Positions 50,929-60,700 of a stretch of 64,000 nucleotides of DNA are shown here, in pieces; within the stretch, counting starts at the first letter, position 1, and each line of letters begins with the position of its first letter. Below the pieces are notes generated by a model, which was not told the origin of the DNA, did no database searches, and was given only the letters and a program-made list of their open reading frames with translations. A program made the translations under genes and the position numbers. This DNA comes from Streptomyces griseochromogenes (GTDB taxonomy: Bacteria; Actinomycetota; Actinomycetes; Streptomycetales; Streptomycetaceae). The DNA lies in the NCBI RefSeq assembly GCF_001542625.1, contig NZ_CP016279.1:4588001-4652000 (forward strand). The letters are read 5' to 3'.

Positions 50929-51978
50929 TCAGACCGCGCGCGGGACGTAGGCCAGGCCGTGGGCGCCGGACTCACCCAGCTCGGCGATGTCCAGCCGCGC
51001 CAGGCGCCGCGGCCTCTCCAGGTCGACGATGTCGACGGTGGACGAGGCGTAGCAGGCCACATAGGCGATCCGGCCGTCGGGAGACGAGGTGATGGTCAGC
51101 GGGGCGAGGCCCACCTCAAGGCCGCCCAGTCGCTCGTGGGTGTCGGCCGAGAACACCGTCAGACGCCCCGGTGCCATGCCCGCGGACCGGCCCTCCGGGT
51201 CGCGGTGCACGCGCACCTCCCCCGCGAGCAGCCGGCCCGACGAGGTCAGGTGCACGGGCATGACGGAGTCCCGCGTGGGCAGGGTGTCGATCACGGACGC
51301 CGTCCCGAGGTCGACGACCCTGATTCCGGCGGCCGGTGGTTCGTCGGAGGTGAAGGAGCCTCCGTAGGGCGTGGCGACGTAGGCGCGCGTGCCGTCGGCG
51401 GAGACGGCGATCCCCTCGCTGCCCGGAACGTCGATCTTCGCGGTGAGGGTGTCCCGTTCGAGGTCGAGGACGGAGACGAACGGTGCCTCCTTGTTGGCGA
51501 CGCAGCCGGTCAGTCCGGCGCCGTCGACGGCGACCCAGTGCGCGCCTGGTGCGTCCGTGTCGATCCGCCCCATGGGCCGGCGGGTCCGGGTGTCGATCAC
51601 CACGACGCCGCCGGGCCGGTCCGCCGCTCCCTCCACGGTGACGTAGAGGCGGCCGCGCACGGCGTCCAGCGCGAGCCCGTGCGGGGCGTGTTCCGGGGCG
51701 AGGTCGACGATCTCGACGACGCGGCGTGCGTCGGGGTCGATGACGGTCAGTTCGGTGCGCCGGCCACTGTTGTCGTGGTAGTAGCCCGAGTGATACGTCA
51801 TCGTGCACCACAGCAGTCGCTGTGCCGGGTCGAAGCACAACTCGTGCGGCTCGGCGAGGGTTTCCACCGAGCCGAGGTACCGGTCGCGGGCGGCGTCGAA
51901 GAACGAGACCGACGGCCCGCTCTGGCCGACCACGGCCAGGACGTCGCCTTCTCGGGCGGCGCGGGAGAACTGATTCAT
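50929..51978 (-). CDS. YncE-like beta-propeller protein
   Basis: 349 residues from ATG at 51978 (MNQFSRAAREGD). Repeated blade motifs with PHGLALDAVRGRLYVT, GIAVSADGTRAYVA and TSSPDGRIAYVACY indicate a seven-bladed propeller of the YncE/surface-layer type. No signal peptide is seen, so it is probably cytoplasmic, unlike many relatives. The role is unknown; relatives bind small molecules or nucleic acids. A longer frame to 52080 would start within the LysR promoter region. Confidence 0.8.
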   Translation of the reverse strand: MNQFSRAAREGDVLAVVGQSGPSVSFFDAARDRYLGSVETLAEPHELCFDPAQRLLWCTMTYHSGYYHDNSGRRTELTVIDPDARRVVEIVDLAPEHAPHGLALDAVRGRLYVTVEGAADRPGGVVVIDTRTRRPMGRIDTDAPGAHWVAVDGAGLTGCVANKEAPFVSVLDLERDTLTAKIDVPGSEGIAVSADGTRAYVATPYGGSFTSDEPPAAGIRVVDLGTASVIDTLPTRDSVMPVHLTSSGRLLAGEVRVHRDPEGRSAGMAPGRLTVFSADTHERLGGLEVGLAPLTITSSPDGRIAYVACYASSTVDIVDLERPRRLARLDIAELGESGAHGLAYVPRAV

Positions 51979-52122
51979 GGCGGTTCCTAGAACGCGGTAA
52001 GTGGGGTGCCAGGCGTTTTCGCCGGCACACCCACTCTCCGCACGGGAGGATCCCGCAACCATGCAAAGATCGGCACACAATAATTGACTCAGACGTAAAA
52101 ACGCAGTTCAGGAGCGCTGTCC

Positions 52123-53019
52123 ATGGATCTCAACCTGCTGCGAGTGCTGGACGCCCTGCTCCAGGAGAACAGCGTGACCCGTGCCGCGGAGCGGCTCGGC
52201 ACGTCACCCGCGGCAGTGAGCCGTACGCTGGCCCGGCTCCGCCGCGCGGTGGGTGACCCTCTGCTGGTCCGCGCGGGTCAGGGGCTGGTCCCGACGCCGC
52301 GGGCCCTGGAACTCAGGGAGGAGGTCGGCGTGTTGCTGCGCGGCTGCGACAACGTCCTGCGGCCCGGGGACGGTTTCGAGGCCGTGCACCTCCAGCGCAC
52401 CTTCACCGTGCAGGCCACCGATCTGCTTCTCGTCGGGCTGGCCGGGCCGTTGACGGACCGGATCCACGCGGAGGCCCGGCACGTGGACGTGGTCTTCCTG
52501 CCGGAGGCGTTGGAGGGCGGCCCCGCGCTGCGGCAGGGCCTGGTCGACGTCGAACTGGGTGTTCTCGGAGAGCTAGACCCGGAGATCCAGACCCGGCAGC
52601 TCGCCCGGAAGACGCTGGTCGGGGTCGCCCGCAGCGGTCATCCGCTCTTCAACGGCCGGATCACCGCCCGCCGTTTCGCCGCCGCCGACCACATCGGCGT
52701 CTCCCGGCACGGCAAGCGCCTCGGGCCCATCGACGCCGCGCTCACCGAACTCGGGCTGCGGCGCCGGATCGCGGCCGTCGTCCCCAGTCACACGAGCGCG
52801 ATGATCCTCGCCCGTGACAGCGACCTGGTGGCACTCACCCTGGCCGACTGGCTCCCCGGCACCGTCGCCGCTCTGGGCCTGCGCACCTTCCCCATCCCCG
52901 TCGACCTGGCACCCCTCGACTTCGGAATGGCCTGGCACCCCCGCAACTCGGCCGATCCGGGGCACCGTTGGTTCCGTGACCATTTGGCGGACGCGGTACT
53001 GGCCCCGTCGACGTCGTAG
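52123..53019 (+). CDS. LysR family transcriptional regulator
   Basis: 298 residues. Winged helix at the N-terminus: LNLLRVLDALLQENSVTRAAERLGTSPAAVSRTLARLR. The substrate-binding domain (about 90-295) includes LVGVARSGHPLF. It is divergent from the beta-propeller/NmrA operon; the 144-base gap holds TTGACT and AT-rich stretches suited to a LysR T-N11-A site. Typical LysR behaviour would be self-repression and ligand-dependent activation of the neighbouring operon. The ligand is unknown. Confidence 0.9.
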   Translation: MDLNLLRVLDALLQENSVTRAAERLGTSPAAVSRTLARLRRAVGDPLLVRAGQGLVPTPRALELREEVGVLLRGCDNVLRPGDGFEAVHLQRTFTVQATDLLLVGLAGPLTDRIHAEARHVDVVFLPEALEGGPALRQGLVDVELGVLGELDPEIQTRQLARKTLVGVARSGHPLFNGRITARRFAAADHIGVSRHGKRLGPIDAALTELGLRRRIAAVVPSHTSAMILARDSDLVALTLADWLPGTVAALGLRTFPIPVDLAPLDFGMAWHPRNSADPGHRWFRDHLADAVLAPSTS

Positions 53020-53108
53020 GGGCGAGGAGGGGACGGCGGGCCCTCGCCGGGCGTCGGCCCACGGCCGGCGGACGCCGAGGGCGATCCGGCCGGAGCCTGC
53101 TCCTCACC

Positions 53109-54119
53109 TCACGACGACACCCCGTCCTCGTGCGTGACCGTGACGACGATCTTGCCCACCTGGCCGTTGGCCTCCATGTAGCGGTGGGCCTCGGCGATGT
53201 CCGCGAGGTCGAAGGTGCGGTCGACGACGGGGGTGAAGGAGCCGGAGGCGAGGCCGGCGTTGACGAACGCGACCGCGCGGCGCAGGCGCTCGGGATTCGT
53301 GGTGATCTCGAACAGCGTGTAGGTGCTGGTGGTCAGCGCCGGGAAGGAACCGGCGTTGGGCAGGGGGGTGGGACGCGGGTCGAGAGCGCCGTAGACGACC
53401 AGGCTGCCGCCGGGGGCGATGGCCTGGGCGATGGTCTCGACGCCGGGACCGGCGATCGGGTCGAAGGCCAGGCGGACGCCCTCGCCGCCGGTGATCTCCT
53501 TGACGCGGGCGGGGAGGTCCTCGTCGTCGGTGACGACGACATGGGCCGCACCGGCGTCCAGGAGGGCCTGCTTCTTGCCGGCGGCGCGCGTGGTCGCGAT
53601 CGGGACCGCGCCGACGTGACGGGCGATCTGGATGGCGGCCAGGCCGACGCTGCTGGAGGCCGCGGTGATCAGTACGTGGTCACCCGGACGGACCCGGCCG
53701 CCCTCGGCGAAGGGCCCGTATGCGGTGATGTAGGCCATCCACACGGCCGCGGCCCGGACGGGGTCGACCTCCGCGGGGCGGGGCACGACGGCAGAGGCCG
53801 GGACGATGACGTGGTCGCCGTAGGTGCCGTACTCGCTCTGCAGGAACGCCGGCACGACGGCGACCGGGTCGCCCTCGGCGAAGCCGGTCACGTCCTCGCC
53901 CACCGCGTCGACCGTACCGGCGGCCTCGTAGCCGAGCGTGGAGGGGAAGTCCGGCTGGTAGAAGTAACCGCCCTCCCGGTACATGATCTCGGCCCGGTTC
54001 AGGCCGATCGCGTCGACGCGGATCCGCACCTCTCCCGCGCCCGGAGCGCCCACCTCGACGTCGCGGAGGGTCAGAACCTCGGGGCCGCCGAGCCGGTCGA
54101 ACTGTACGAGCTTTGCCAT
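53109..54119 (-). CDS. Zinc-free quinone oxidoreductase-like MDR alcohol dehydrogenase
   Basis: 336 residues from ATG at 54119. GroES-like N-terminal domain (GLNRAEIMYREG, LGYEAAGTVDAVGEDV) and a Rossmann domain with ITAASSSVGLAAIQIARHVGA. Structural and catalytic zinc cysteines are absent, as in quinone oxidoreductase-type MDR enzymes, which reduce quinones or enones with NADPH. An inverted repeat 73 bases upstream and an ArsR-type regulator gene immediately behind suggest direct control by that regulator. Confidence 0.9.
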   Translation of the reverse strand: MAKLVQFDRLGGPEVLTLRDVEVGAPGAGEVRIRVDAIGLNRAEIMYREGGYFYQPDFPSTLGYEAAGTVDAVGEDVTGFAEGDPVAVVPAFLQSEYGTYGDHVIVPASAVVPRPAEVDPVRAAAVWMAYITAYGPFAEGGRVRPGDHVLITAASSSVGLAAIQIARHVGAVPIATTRAAGKKQALLDAGAAHVVVTDDEDLPARVKEITGGEGVRLAFDPIAGPGVETIAQAIAPGGSLVVYGALDPRPTPLPNAGSFPALTTSTYTLFEITTNPERLRRAVAFVNAGLASGSFTPVVDRTFDLADIAEAHRYMEANGQVGKIVVTVTHEDGVSS

Positions 54120-54191
54120 GGTGCATCCGTCCTCGGAGCAGGGATCAGGGAAGGACACCGCATCGACTCGGTGCCGACATTCACCCTGCCC

Positions 54192-54217
54192 CAAGGTTCG
54201 ATGACTGTCAAACTTTG
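54192..54217. promoter_or_regulatory. ArsR-type operator upstream of the oxidoreductase gene
   Basis: CAAGGTTCGA (54192-54201) and TCAAACTTTG (54208-54217) form an imperfect ten-base inverted repeat, eight of ten positions matching, around TGACTG. It sits between the ArsR-type gene and the gene it likely controls. Confidence 0.5.
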
Positions 54218-54281
54218 AGGGCTGTCGAAATAGATGCCCGTCGGTGCGGTCCCGACGGCGCACGGGGTCTGCCCGGTGGTC

Positions 54282-54632
54282 TCAGGCGGTGCCCGCCTCC
54301 GCCTCCGCGGCCGAAGCGGCCATCACGGCCGCGAGCAGACCGGGAAAGCGCTCTTCCATCTCCTGCGTGCGCAGCGTGTTCATCTTCGTCGTGCCCACGT
54401 AGTACTGCCGGATCACGCCGGCCTCGCGCAGCACGTTGAAGTGGTGGGTCAGCGTCGAAAGGGACACCGGCGCGTCGAACCTGCCGCAGCTCATGTCCTC
54501 GTCGGCCCGCGTCAGCTGGGTCACCACCGTGCGCCGCACGGGATCCACCAGGGCCTCGAGGACCTGCTGCAGCGAGACCTCCGAAAGATCCGGGTGCTCC
54601 ACTGTCCGGGCGGCGGTGCGCGGGCGGGCCAT
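54282..54632 (-). CDS. ArsR-type helix-turn-helix regulator
   Basis: 116 residues from ATG at 54632, preceded by AAGGAG. Winged helix: LEALVDPVRRTVVTQLTRAD, LSTLTHHFNVLREAGVIRQYY as recognition helix and wing. The metal-binding Cys motif ELCVCDL of ArsR metal sensors is absent, though one Cys (MSCGRF) is present that could respond to oxidants. It lies upstream of the MDR oxidoreductase on the same strand with 162 bases between them. Likely a thiol or electrophile sensor; this is inference. Confidence 0.85.
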   Translation of the reverse strand: MARPRTAARTVEHPDLSEVSLQQVLEALVDPVRRTVVTQLTRADEDMSCGRFDAPVSLSTLTHHFNVLREAGVIRQYYVGTTKMNTLRTQEMEERFPGLLAAVMAASAAEAEAGTA

Positions 54633-54826
54633 GGTGACTCCTTGGGGCGACGTCGATGCGATCAGGCCATGGTACGACCGCCATCGAAACGGTCTGGCCT
54701 TCAAGATCACTCGCCGCCGCCGCCGCCGACGGCTGCTGCCGCCGTACTGGGCCGCCTCCTCGTCCGCCCGCGTTGTCAGTGCCGCGCCGTAGGCTGCCAG
54801 GGCATGGTCGGTTCCTGGTGGTGACG

Positions 54827-56119
54827 ATGGGGGTAGTGGTGCACAGGCCGGTCGAGGGCGAAGTCCATGTTCACTACGGTCAGATCTATGTCGAGAGCGA
54901 TCCGGACAGCTTCGGCCCGGATCTCGCCGAGGCGTTCGCCGGGCAGAGCGGCGGACTGTGCGGGGCGGCCGTTCCCGGCGCCCTGTGGCTGACGACCGGA
55001 CTGCACACGGGGTACGTCGGCTTCACCGCCGAGGTGCACGACCAGGCCCCGCCGCCGGAGGCGGGGTGGGAGGACGTCGTGGAGGTGTCCTTCCGCCCCG
55101 CTTCCGCCGACAGCGCACTCGTGCAGTGGGCGGGCGAGGACTCCTGGGACCTGGACCTGGAGGAGACCGACTACCGAGTGCGCTACAGCGCCAAGGGCAT
55201 GGACGAGGCGAACCGGCAGGACACCCGGCTGGACGAAGATCCCCAACTGGACTGCTACCTGCTGCAGTTCTGGCCCGCGCCGCCCGCCCCGGACCGCGTC
55301 GTCAAGGAGACCTCCGCGATCGCCGCCTACTGGCACGACTACGCCCGCCGACAGCCACCTCCTCCGACACCCGCCGAACGCGCTGAGGCCGAACGCCTCG
55401 CCCGCCTCGCGCAGGAGCGGGCGGAACAAGAACGCCAACTGGCCTACGAGCGCTGGGAGTGGGGCGGCCGGCTGCCGAGCCAGGCCCTGCGTTCCGTCGA
55501 CGGCAACGTGCGTGGCCTGCTCGACTTCGACCCCGATCTCGTCCACGCCATCGATGCCGCCGGATCCGGCGTCCAGCGCGCGGTGGCTCTGCTCGCGGCC
55601 CGACGCGCGTGCGACGCGGCCGGCCTCGCCGATCTCGACTGGATCGCCGAAGGCCTCACAGCCCTGGCCGAAGGGCGCCCGATGCCCGCGCCGTTCGACG
55701 ACCCGGAGCGCGTGTGGCACGCTCTGGACTCCGATCCGCGCGTCCCGGACAGAACCGTCCGCCGCGCCGTCCCGCCCGACCGGCCTCCCTTCGAGCCGCC
55801 CGCAAGTGACGACGCCGGCATGCTGCTGCCGCAGGTCGTGCTGCCGGTGGTTGCCACGGCGCAGCCGCCGGGCGAGCCCGAAGCAGAGCCGCCGCGGCCC
55901 ACCGGGGAGCGGTACATCCTGGTGGCCACGGTCGGCCGGCCGGACCCGTCCCTGCGCATGTCCCAGCCGCACATGGCCCTCCCGGCGCTGCTCGGCGCCG
56001 CCGAGGCCGATCCGCTCCAGGCGGCACTCGATGCCGTCTACGCGGGGGTGGCCGCCTATGGCGAGGACTACCGGACCTTGCTCCAGGAGGTCTGGTCCCT
56101 GTGCGAGGGACGCCGGTAG
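54827..56119 (+). CDS. Hypothetical protein with coiled-coil middle
   Basis: 430 residues from ATG at 54827 (MGVVVHRPVEGEV); a GTG two codons earlier is also possible because the Shine-Dalgarno is weak. The N-terminal part (1-170) is beta-rich and acidic (VHVHYGQIYVESD, EETDYRVRYSAKGMDE). A charged helical stretch, about 195-225 (ERAEAERLARLAQERAEQ), may be a coiled coil. The C-terminal part has a proline-rich linker and an end LLQEVWSLCEGRR. It resembles conserved Streptomyces hypotheticals, possibly of toxin-immunity type, but I cannot assign a function. Divergent from the ArsR gene. Confidence 0.7.
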   Translation: MGVVVHRPVEGEVHVHYGQIYVESDPDSFGPDLAEAFAGQSGGLCGAAVPGALWLTTGLHTGYVGFTAEVHDQAPPPEAGWEDVVEVSFRPASADSALVQWAGEDSWDLDLEETDYRVRYSAKGMDEANRQDTRLDEDPQLDCYLLQFWPAPPAPDRVVKETSAIAAYWHDYARRQPPPPTPAERAEAERLARLAQERAEQERQLAYERWEWGGRLPSQALRSVDGNVRGLLDFDPDLVHAIDAAGSGVQRAVALLAARRACDAAGLADLDWIAEGLTALAEGRPMPAPFDDPERVWHALDSDPRVPDRTVRRAVPPDRPPFEPPASDDAGMLLPQVVLPVVATAQPPGEPEAEPPRPTGERYILVATVGRPDPSLRMSQPHMALPALLGAAEADPLQAALDAVYAGVAAYGEDYRTLLQEVWSLCEGRR

Positions 56120-56222
56120 ACACCGACGCGGGCAGGATCCTCGAACGACCGGAAGCCCGTGCCGGACGGCCGTCTCGCCCTTCGGCGACGCAGCCCGCAC
56201 GGCCCTGTTCCGTACGAGTCGC

Positions 56223-57635
56223 TCACGCCGCGGCCGAGGGACGGATGTTCTGGTTGAGTCGGAAGAAGTTCGTGGGGTCGTAGGTGTCCTTCACCCTCAC
56301 CAGCCGTTCGTGAACGGCACCGGGGTAGGAGGCGCGCACCTTGTCCTGGGCGGCGTCGCCGGTGAAGTTGACGTACGTGGCCCCGTGGCCGTGGTGCGCG
56401 ATCTCCTCGCGGGCGGCGCGGGCCCAGGCGACATGCGCGTCGAAGTTCGTCGCTTCGGGGGATCGTGCGACCACGTTGCACAGCATGCCGGGATCGCGCT
56501 GGCTGAAAGCCGTGGCCTCGGCGGGCACGCGGGCGAAGGCGCCGCCCAGCTGGTGCAGATGCAGTTCGCTGGAGGGCGTGGGCGTCGTCAGGTGCTGTCG
56601 CAGCACGGCGTCGAGAGCGGCGTCGGTCGGCTCGATGAACGCCGACGTGAAGTAGTTGTGGGCGCCGGCCGTCCACAGCGGGTCGAGCATGGACTGCATG
56701 CCCGTGTACGGCATGGGGCCCAGGAGGTCGGCGATGGGCGTGCCCAGCGTCCGCAGCGGTCCGACGGCCGCCTCTCCGGCCGCGGGATCGCCGGCGTACA
56801 TGCCGAGCAGCACCACGACGCGGGTGCCGTGCACCTCCTGGGGCAGGAACGGCAGGGGAGGGGCCGTCGTCAGGTTCACCACCGTCGTCAGGTCGTCGGG
56901 CATGCCTTCGGTCAGTTCGCGCCAGCCCGTGATCACCTGACGGGCCTGCTCCCGGGGATAGACGATCAGGCCGGCCAGGACCTGCGGCCCGACCGGGTGC
57001 AGTCGGTACTCGAGCGAGGTCACGACACCGAAGTTGCCGCCACCGCCACGCAAGGCCCAGAACAGCTCCGAATGTTCTTGCCGGTCCGCGCGCACCACGC
57101 GGCCGTCCGCCGTGACGACCTCGGCAGCCGTCAGGTTGTCGGAGGCCAGCCCGTGGCGGCGCAGCAGCCAGCCCACGCCGCCGCCCAGCGTGAAGCCGGA
57201 GACACCGGTCGTGGAGACCAGGCCGCCGGTCACGGCGAGGCCGAAAGCCTGGGTCTCGTGGTCCAGGTCGCCCCAGGTCAGACCGGCCTGCGCGACCACA
57301 CGGCGCCCCTCGGGATCGACGATGGCGCCCTTCATCGGCGACAGGTCGATGACGATGCCGTCATCACAGGTCGAGAACCCGGCGATGCTGTGGGCACCGC
57401 CGCGCACGGCGACGAGCAGGTCCTGGCTGCGGGCGAACTCGACGGCGCGGATCACATCCGCCGTTCCGGCGCAGCGCACGATCAGGGCCGGATGCCGGTC
57501 GTGGGCCCCGTTCCAGACCGCGCGCGCCTGGTCGTAGCCGGCGTCGTCAGGGCGTACGACCCTGCCGCGCAGGCCTGCCTCCAGCTCGGCGATGGTGGCG
57601 TCCCCCAGGACGCCCTTTGCCGTGTCGATCGACAT
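56223..57635 (-). CDS. FAD-linked oxidase of the BBE/PCMH family
   Basis: 470 residues from ATG at 57635, preceded by GAGGAG. FAD-binding PCMH domain: VRGGAHSIAGF with the His that is covalently linked in this family, then GFTLGGGVGWLLRRHGL and SDNLTAAEVV. The second flavin link (Cys in GxCxxVG) reads STTGVSG, so attachment is probably through one residue only. A C-terminal BBE segment (TYVNFTGD, DPTNFFRLNQNI) closes the site. It oxidises alcohols, sugars or secondary metabolites with O2. Lies 68 bases after the AfsR-like regulator gene on the same strand. Confidence 0.9.
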   Translation of the reverse strand: MSIDTAKGVLGDATIAELEAGLRGRVVRPDDAGYDQARAVWNGAHDRHPALIVRCAGTADVIRAVEFARSQDLLVAVRGGAHSIAGFSTCDDGIVIDLSPMKGAIVDPEGRRVVAQAGLTWGDLDHETQAFGLAVTGGLVSTTGVSGFTLGGGVGWLLRRHGLASDNLTAAEVVTADGRVVRADRQEHSELFWALRGGGGNFGVVTSLEYRLHPVGPQVLAGLIVYPREQARQVITGWRELTEGMPDDLTTVVNLTTAPPLPFLPQEVHGTRVVVLLGMYAGDPAAGEAAVGPLRTLGTPIADLLGPMPYTGMQSMLDPLWTAGAHNYFTSAFIEPTDAALDAVLRQHLTTPTPSSELHLHQLGGAFARVPAEATAFSQRDPGMLCNVVARSPEATNFDAHVAWARAAREEIAHHGHGATYVNFTGDAAQDKVRASYPGAVHERLVRVKDTYDPTNFFRLNQNIRPSAAA

Positions 57636-57684
57636 GGTCGGCTCCTCGGTATGAGTGCTTGCGCTGATGTCCACGACCGTAGGC

Positions 57685-57700
57685 AGTGCCTCTTAGCACT
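57685..57700. promoter_or_regulatory. Short inverted repeat upstream of the BBE oxidase
   Basis: AGTGC (57685-57689) and GCACT (57696-57700) flank six bases, 50 bases before the oxidase start. It may be an operator, but the arms are short. Confidence 0.3.
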
Positions 57701-57703
57701 CAC

Positions 57704-60700
57704 TCAGCAGCCGCTTTGGGCGGTGGGTGCCGGTCGCGGCGTGCGCCGCAGGAGGGCCTGGCCGCGAGTGCAGCCGAGGTGGGCGAAGAGCTCGGTGGCC
57801 CGGGCGGCTCTCGCTTCGGCGGCCTCGTGCTCACCCTCCTGCCACAGCAGCCGCGCGAGCATCAGGGCGACCCATCCGCCCGCGGAGGCCGACCCGGCGA
57901 CCTGCTCCAGTCGCTGCGCTCGCGTCAGCAGGGCGCGGGCACGCGCTGTGTCACCCGCGGCCCGGGCGACGAGCCCGAGGTGGAGCAGGCTGTTGGTGAT
58001 ACCGGGGATGTCGTCGGTCTCCTCGAAGCCCGCGAGCACACCGGCGATGGTGGCCCGTGCGCCCGTGACGTCCCCCTCGGCCAGCCGGAGCAGGCCGAGG
58101 CACCCCAGGGTGATGCCTTCCTCCCGGCGGTCGCCGACCCGGCGCCTGATCGCGAGCGCCGCGTCGAGGTACTTCCGTGCCGCTTCGTGGTCGCCCCGGC
58201 TCCGGTGGACGTTGCCGAGGGCGTTCAGGGCCAGGGACTCCCCGTGCGGGTCGGCGAGCACGCGGAAGCAGTCGACACCGCGCTCGGCCGCCACGACGGC
58301 GGCGCCGGTGTCGCCCACCAGGCGGGTCGCCCACGCGAGATTCGCCAGCGCGTAGCCGCGTGCTCGGGAGGGGCCGACCGTGCGCCCGGCCAGCACCGTC
58401 TCCTCGAAGCACAGCGAAACCCGGCCCTCCCCGTCGTCCTCGACCGTGTAACCCGGCGTCATGACCGGGAAGAACGGCAGGCTGTCGGCTTCGACGTCGT
58501 CCAGCAGCCGCAGAGTCTCCTCGCACGCCTCGCGGGCCATCGAGCCCTCCCCGCGGCAGACGGCCCAGACGCCGTCGAGATGCGCGGCGGCGGCCAGGAC
58601 CGAGGAGGCGCTCGCCTCCCGGGCGAGGGCGCGGGCCCGGTCGAGGGCGGTACGGGCACGGCCCCACGCACCGCGCATCCAGAGCAGGATCGCCTGCTGA
58701 CAGTGGGCGGACGCCAGCGCCGACGGGATTTGTCGCCGCTGCTGGATCCCGACGATCTGCTCGGCGATGTCCTCCAGGGGAGAGCCGTCGCCGAGGCGGA
58801 TGGCCAGCACGGCCCGCCCCATCAACGCGCTGGCCCGCCGCGGGGTGGGCTCCGGTGCGGCGGCCAGGGCGTCCTCCAGCCAGCGCCGGCCCTCGGCGAG
58901 GCGCCCACGCTCGGGCCAGAACGAGCGCAGGGCGACGGCCAGGCGCAGCGCACTGTCGGGGTCGTCGCGCAGCAACGAGCGCAGGGCGGCCCGGAGATTG
59001 CCGTAGTCGGCCTCCAGCTCCAGCGACGTGGCCCCGCAGACCCCGGTGGGCCGCTCACGGTCCCGCGCCTCGGCGAGTGCCAGGTAGAAACTCCGGTGCC
59101 GGGCCTCGATGGCCGCCCGTTCCCCGGCGTCCCGCAGGCGCTCCGCGGCATACTGCCGGATCGTCTCCAGCAGCCGGTAGCGAACCTCGTCCTGCCGGGG
59201 CTCCACCCACACCAGGGACTTCTCGGCCAGCCGGCCGAGGAGGTCCAGCACCGAGGTGTCCTGCGGTCCGTCCGCGCACACCTCCTCGGTGGCCGCGAGG
59301 GAGAACCCGCCCGCGAAGACCGCGAGCCGACGGAACAGACGCCGTTCCTCGTCGTCGAGCAGCCGATGGCTCCACTCCAAGGTGGCCAGCAGCGTCTCCT
59401 GGCGGGTCGCCCCGCGCCGGCTGCCCCGGCCGAGCAGGGCCAGGGCGTCGTCGAGCCGTTCGGCGATCTGACGCGGGGCCAGCACCTGCACCCGGGCCGC
59501 CGCGAGCTCCAGGGCCAGGGGCATGCCGTCGAGCCGGAAACAGATCTGCGCGACGGCCTCCGCGTTGCCCCGGGTCAGCCGGAATCCCGGCGCCGCTTCG
59601 GCTGCCCGCTCCACGAACAGCCGGACGGAGGCGAAGCGGCTCAGTTCCTCCACGGACGGCAGCCGGCGCGGATCCGGCAGCCCCAGAGAGGGCACCCTGA
59701 AAGTGCGTTCCCCGTAGCTGCGCAACGGCTCCCGACTGGTGGCGAGGACGAAGACGTCCGGGCATCGGGCCATGACCTGCGAGACCAGGACGGCACACGC
59801 ATCGATCAGATGTTCGCAGTTGTCCAGCAACAGCAGCGTCTTCCGGCCGCCGAGCTGCGCGATCAACGCTTCCCGGCCGCCTCCGGTCTGCGGGAGCTGC
59901 AGTCCCAGGGCCGCGGCGACCGCCTCGGGCACGAGGTGCGGTTCCGCCAGCCCGGCGAGGTCCACGAACCAGGTCCCGTCCCGGAAGTCGTCGCGCCGGC
60001 GGGCCGCGACGGCGAGCGCGAGCCGGGTTTTGCCGCAGCCGCCGGCCCCGGTGAGGGTCAGCAGCCTGCCGCGCCCGAGCAGCTGCTCCACCTCGGCCGT
60101 CTCACGCTCCCGGCCGATGAGGGCGGTCGCCGGTGCCGGCAGGTTGTGCCGTGGGTTCCCGGGCCGCTGCTCCGGCTGCTCGACCGAGTCGGCGAGCAGC
60201 TCGCGGTAGAGACGGCGAGTCTGCGGGTCGGGATCGGCGCCGGTGTCCTCGCGCAGCGCATCCCGCAGCCGCTCGTAGACGGCCAGTGCCTCCCGGCGCC
60301 TCCCGGCATCGGCCAGGACCCGCATCAGCGCCCGGTGGCCGGGCTCGTGCAGAGCGTCCTCGGTGATCAGGGTGCGCAGTACGTCGACGGCCTCGGCCGT
60401 GTGGTGATCGTGCTCCAGAGCCTCGGCCAGCCCCAGCCGAAGTGCCGTGCGCCGCGTCTCGAGCGCCTCGGCGGCCTCGCTCACCCAGGGCTCGTACCGG
60501 TCCTCGGGCAGCAGCCCGGGAGCGGCCAGCGCGAGCGCGGCCCGGTATTCGGCGGTGCCGCCGGCGTCCGACGCCTGCCGGGCCGCCTCGTCGAACGCGT
60601 CGAGATCGATCCGTACCCCGCCGTCGGGGCCGAGCAGCACCAGATCGTCGCGGAGCACGACGACGTCGTCCGGCGCGCCTGCGGAGGCCAGCGCCCGCCG

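Noticed and set aside
53020..53108. Terminator between the LysR and MDR oxidoreductase genes
   Set aside because: Only a weak, interrupted inverted repeat could be drawn, not enough to claim a terminator.
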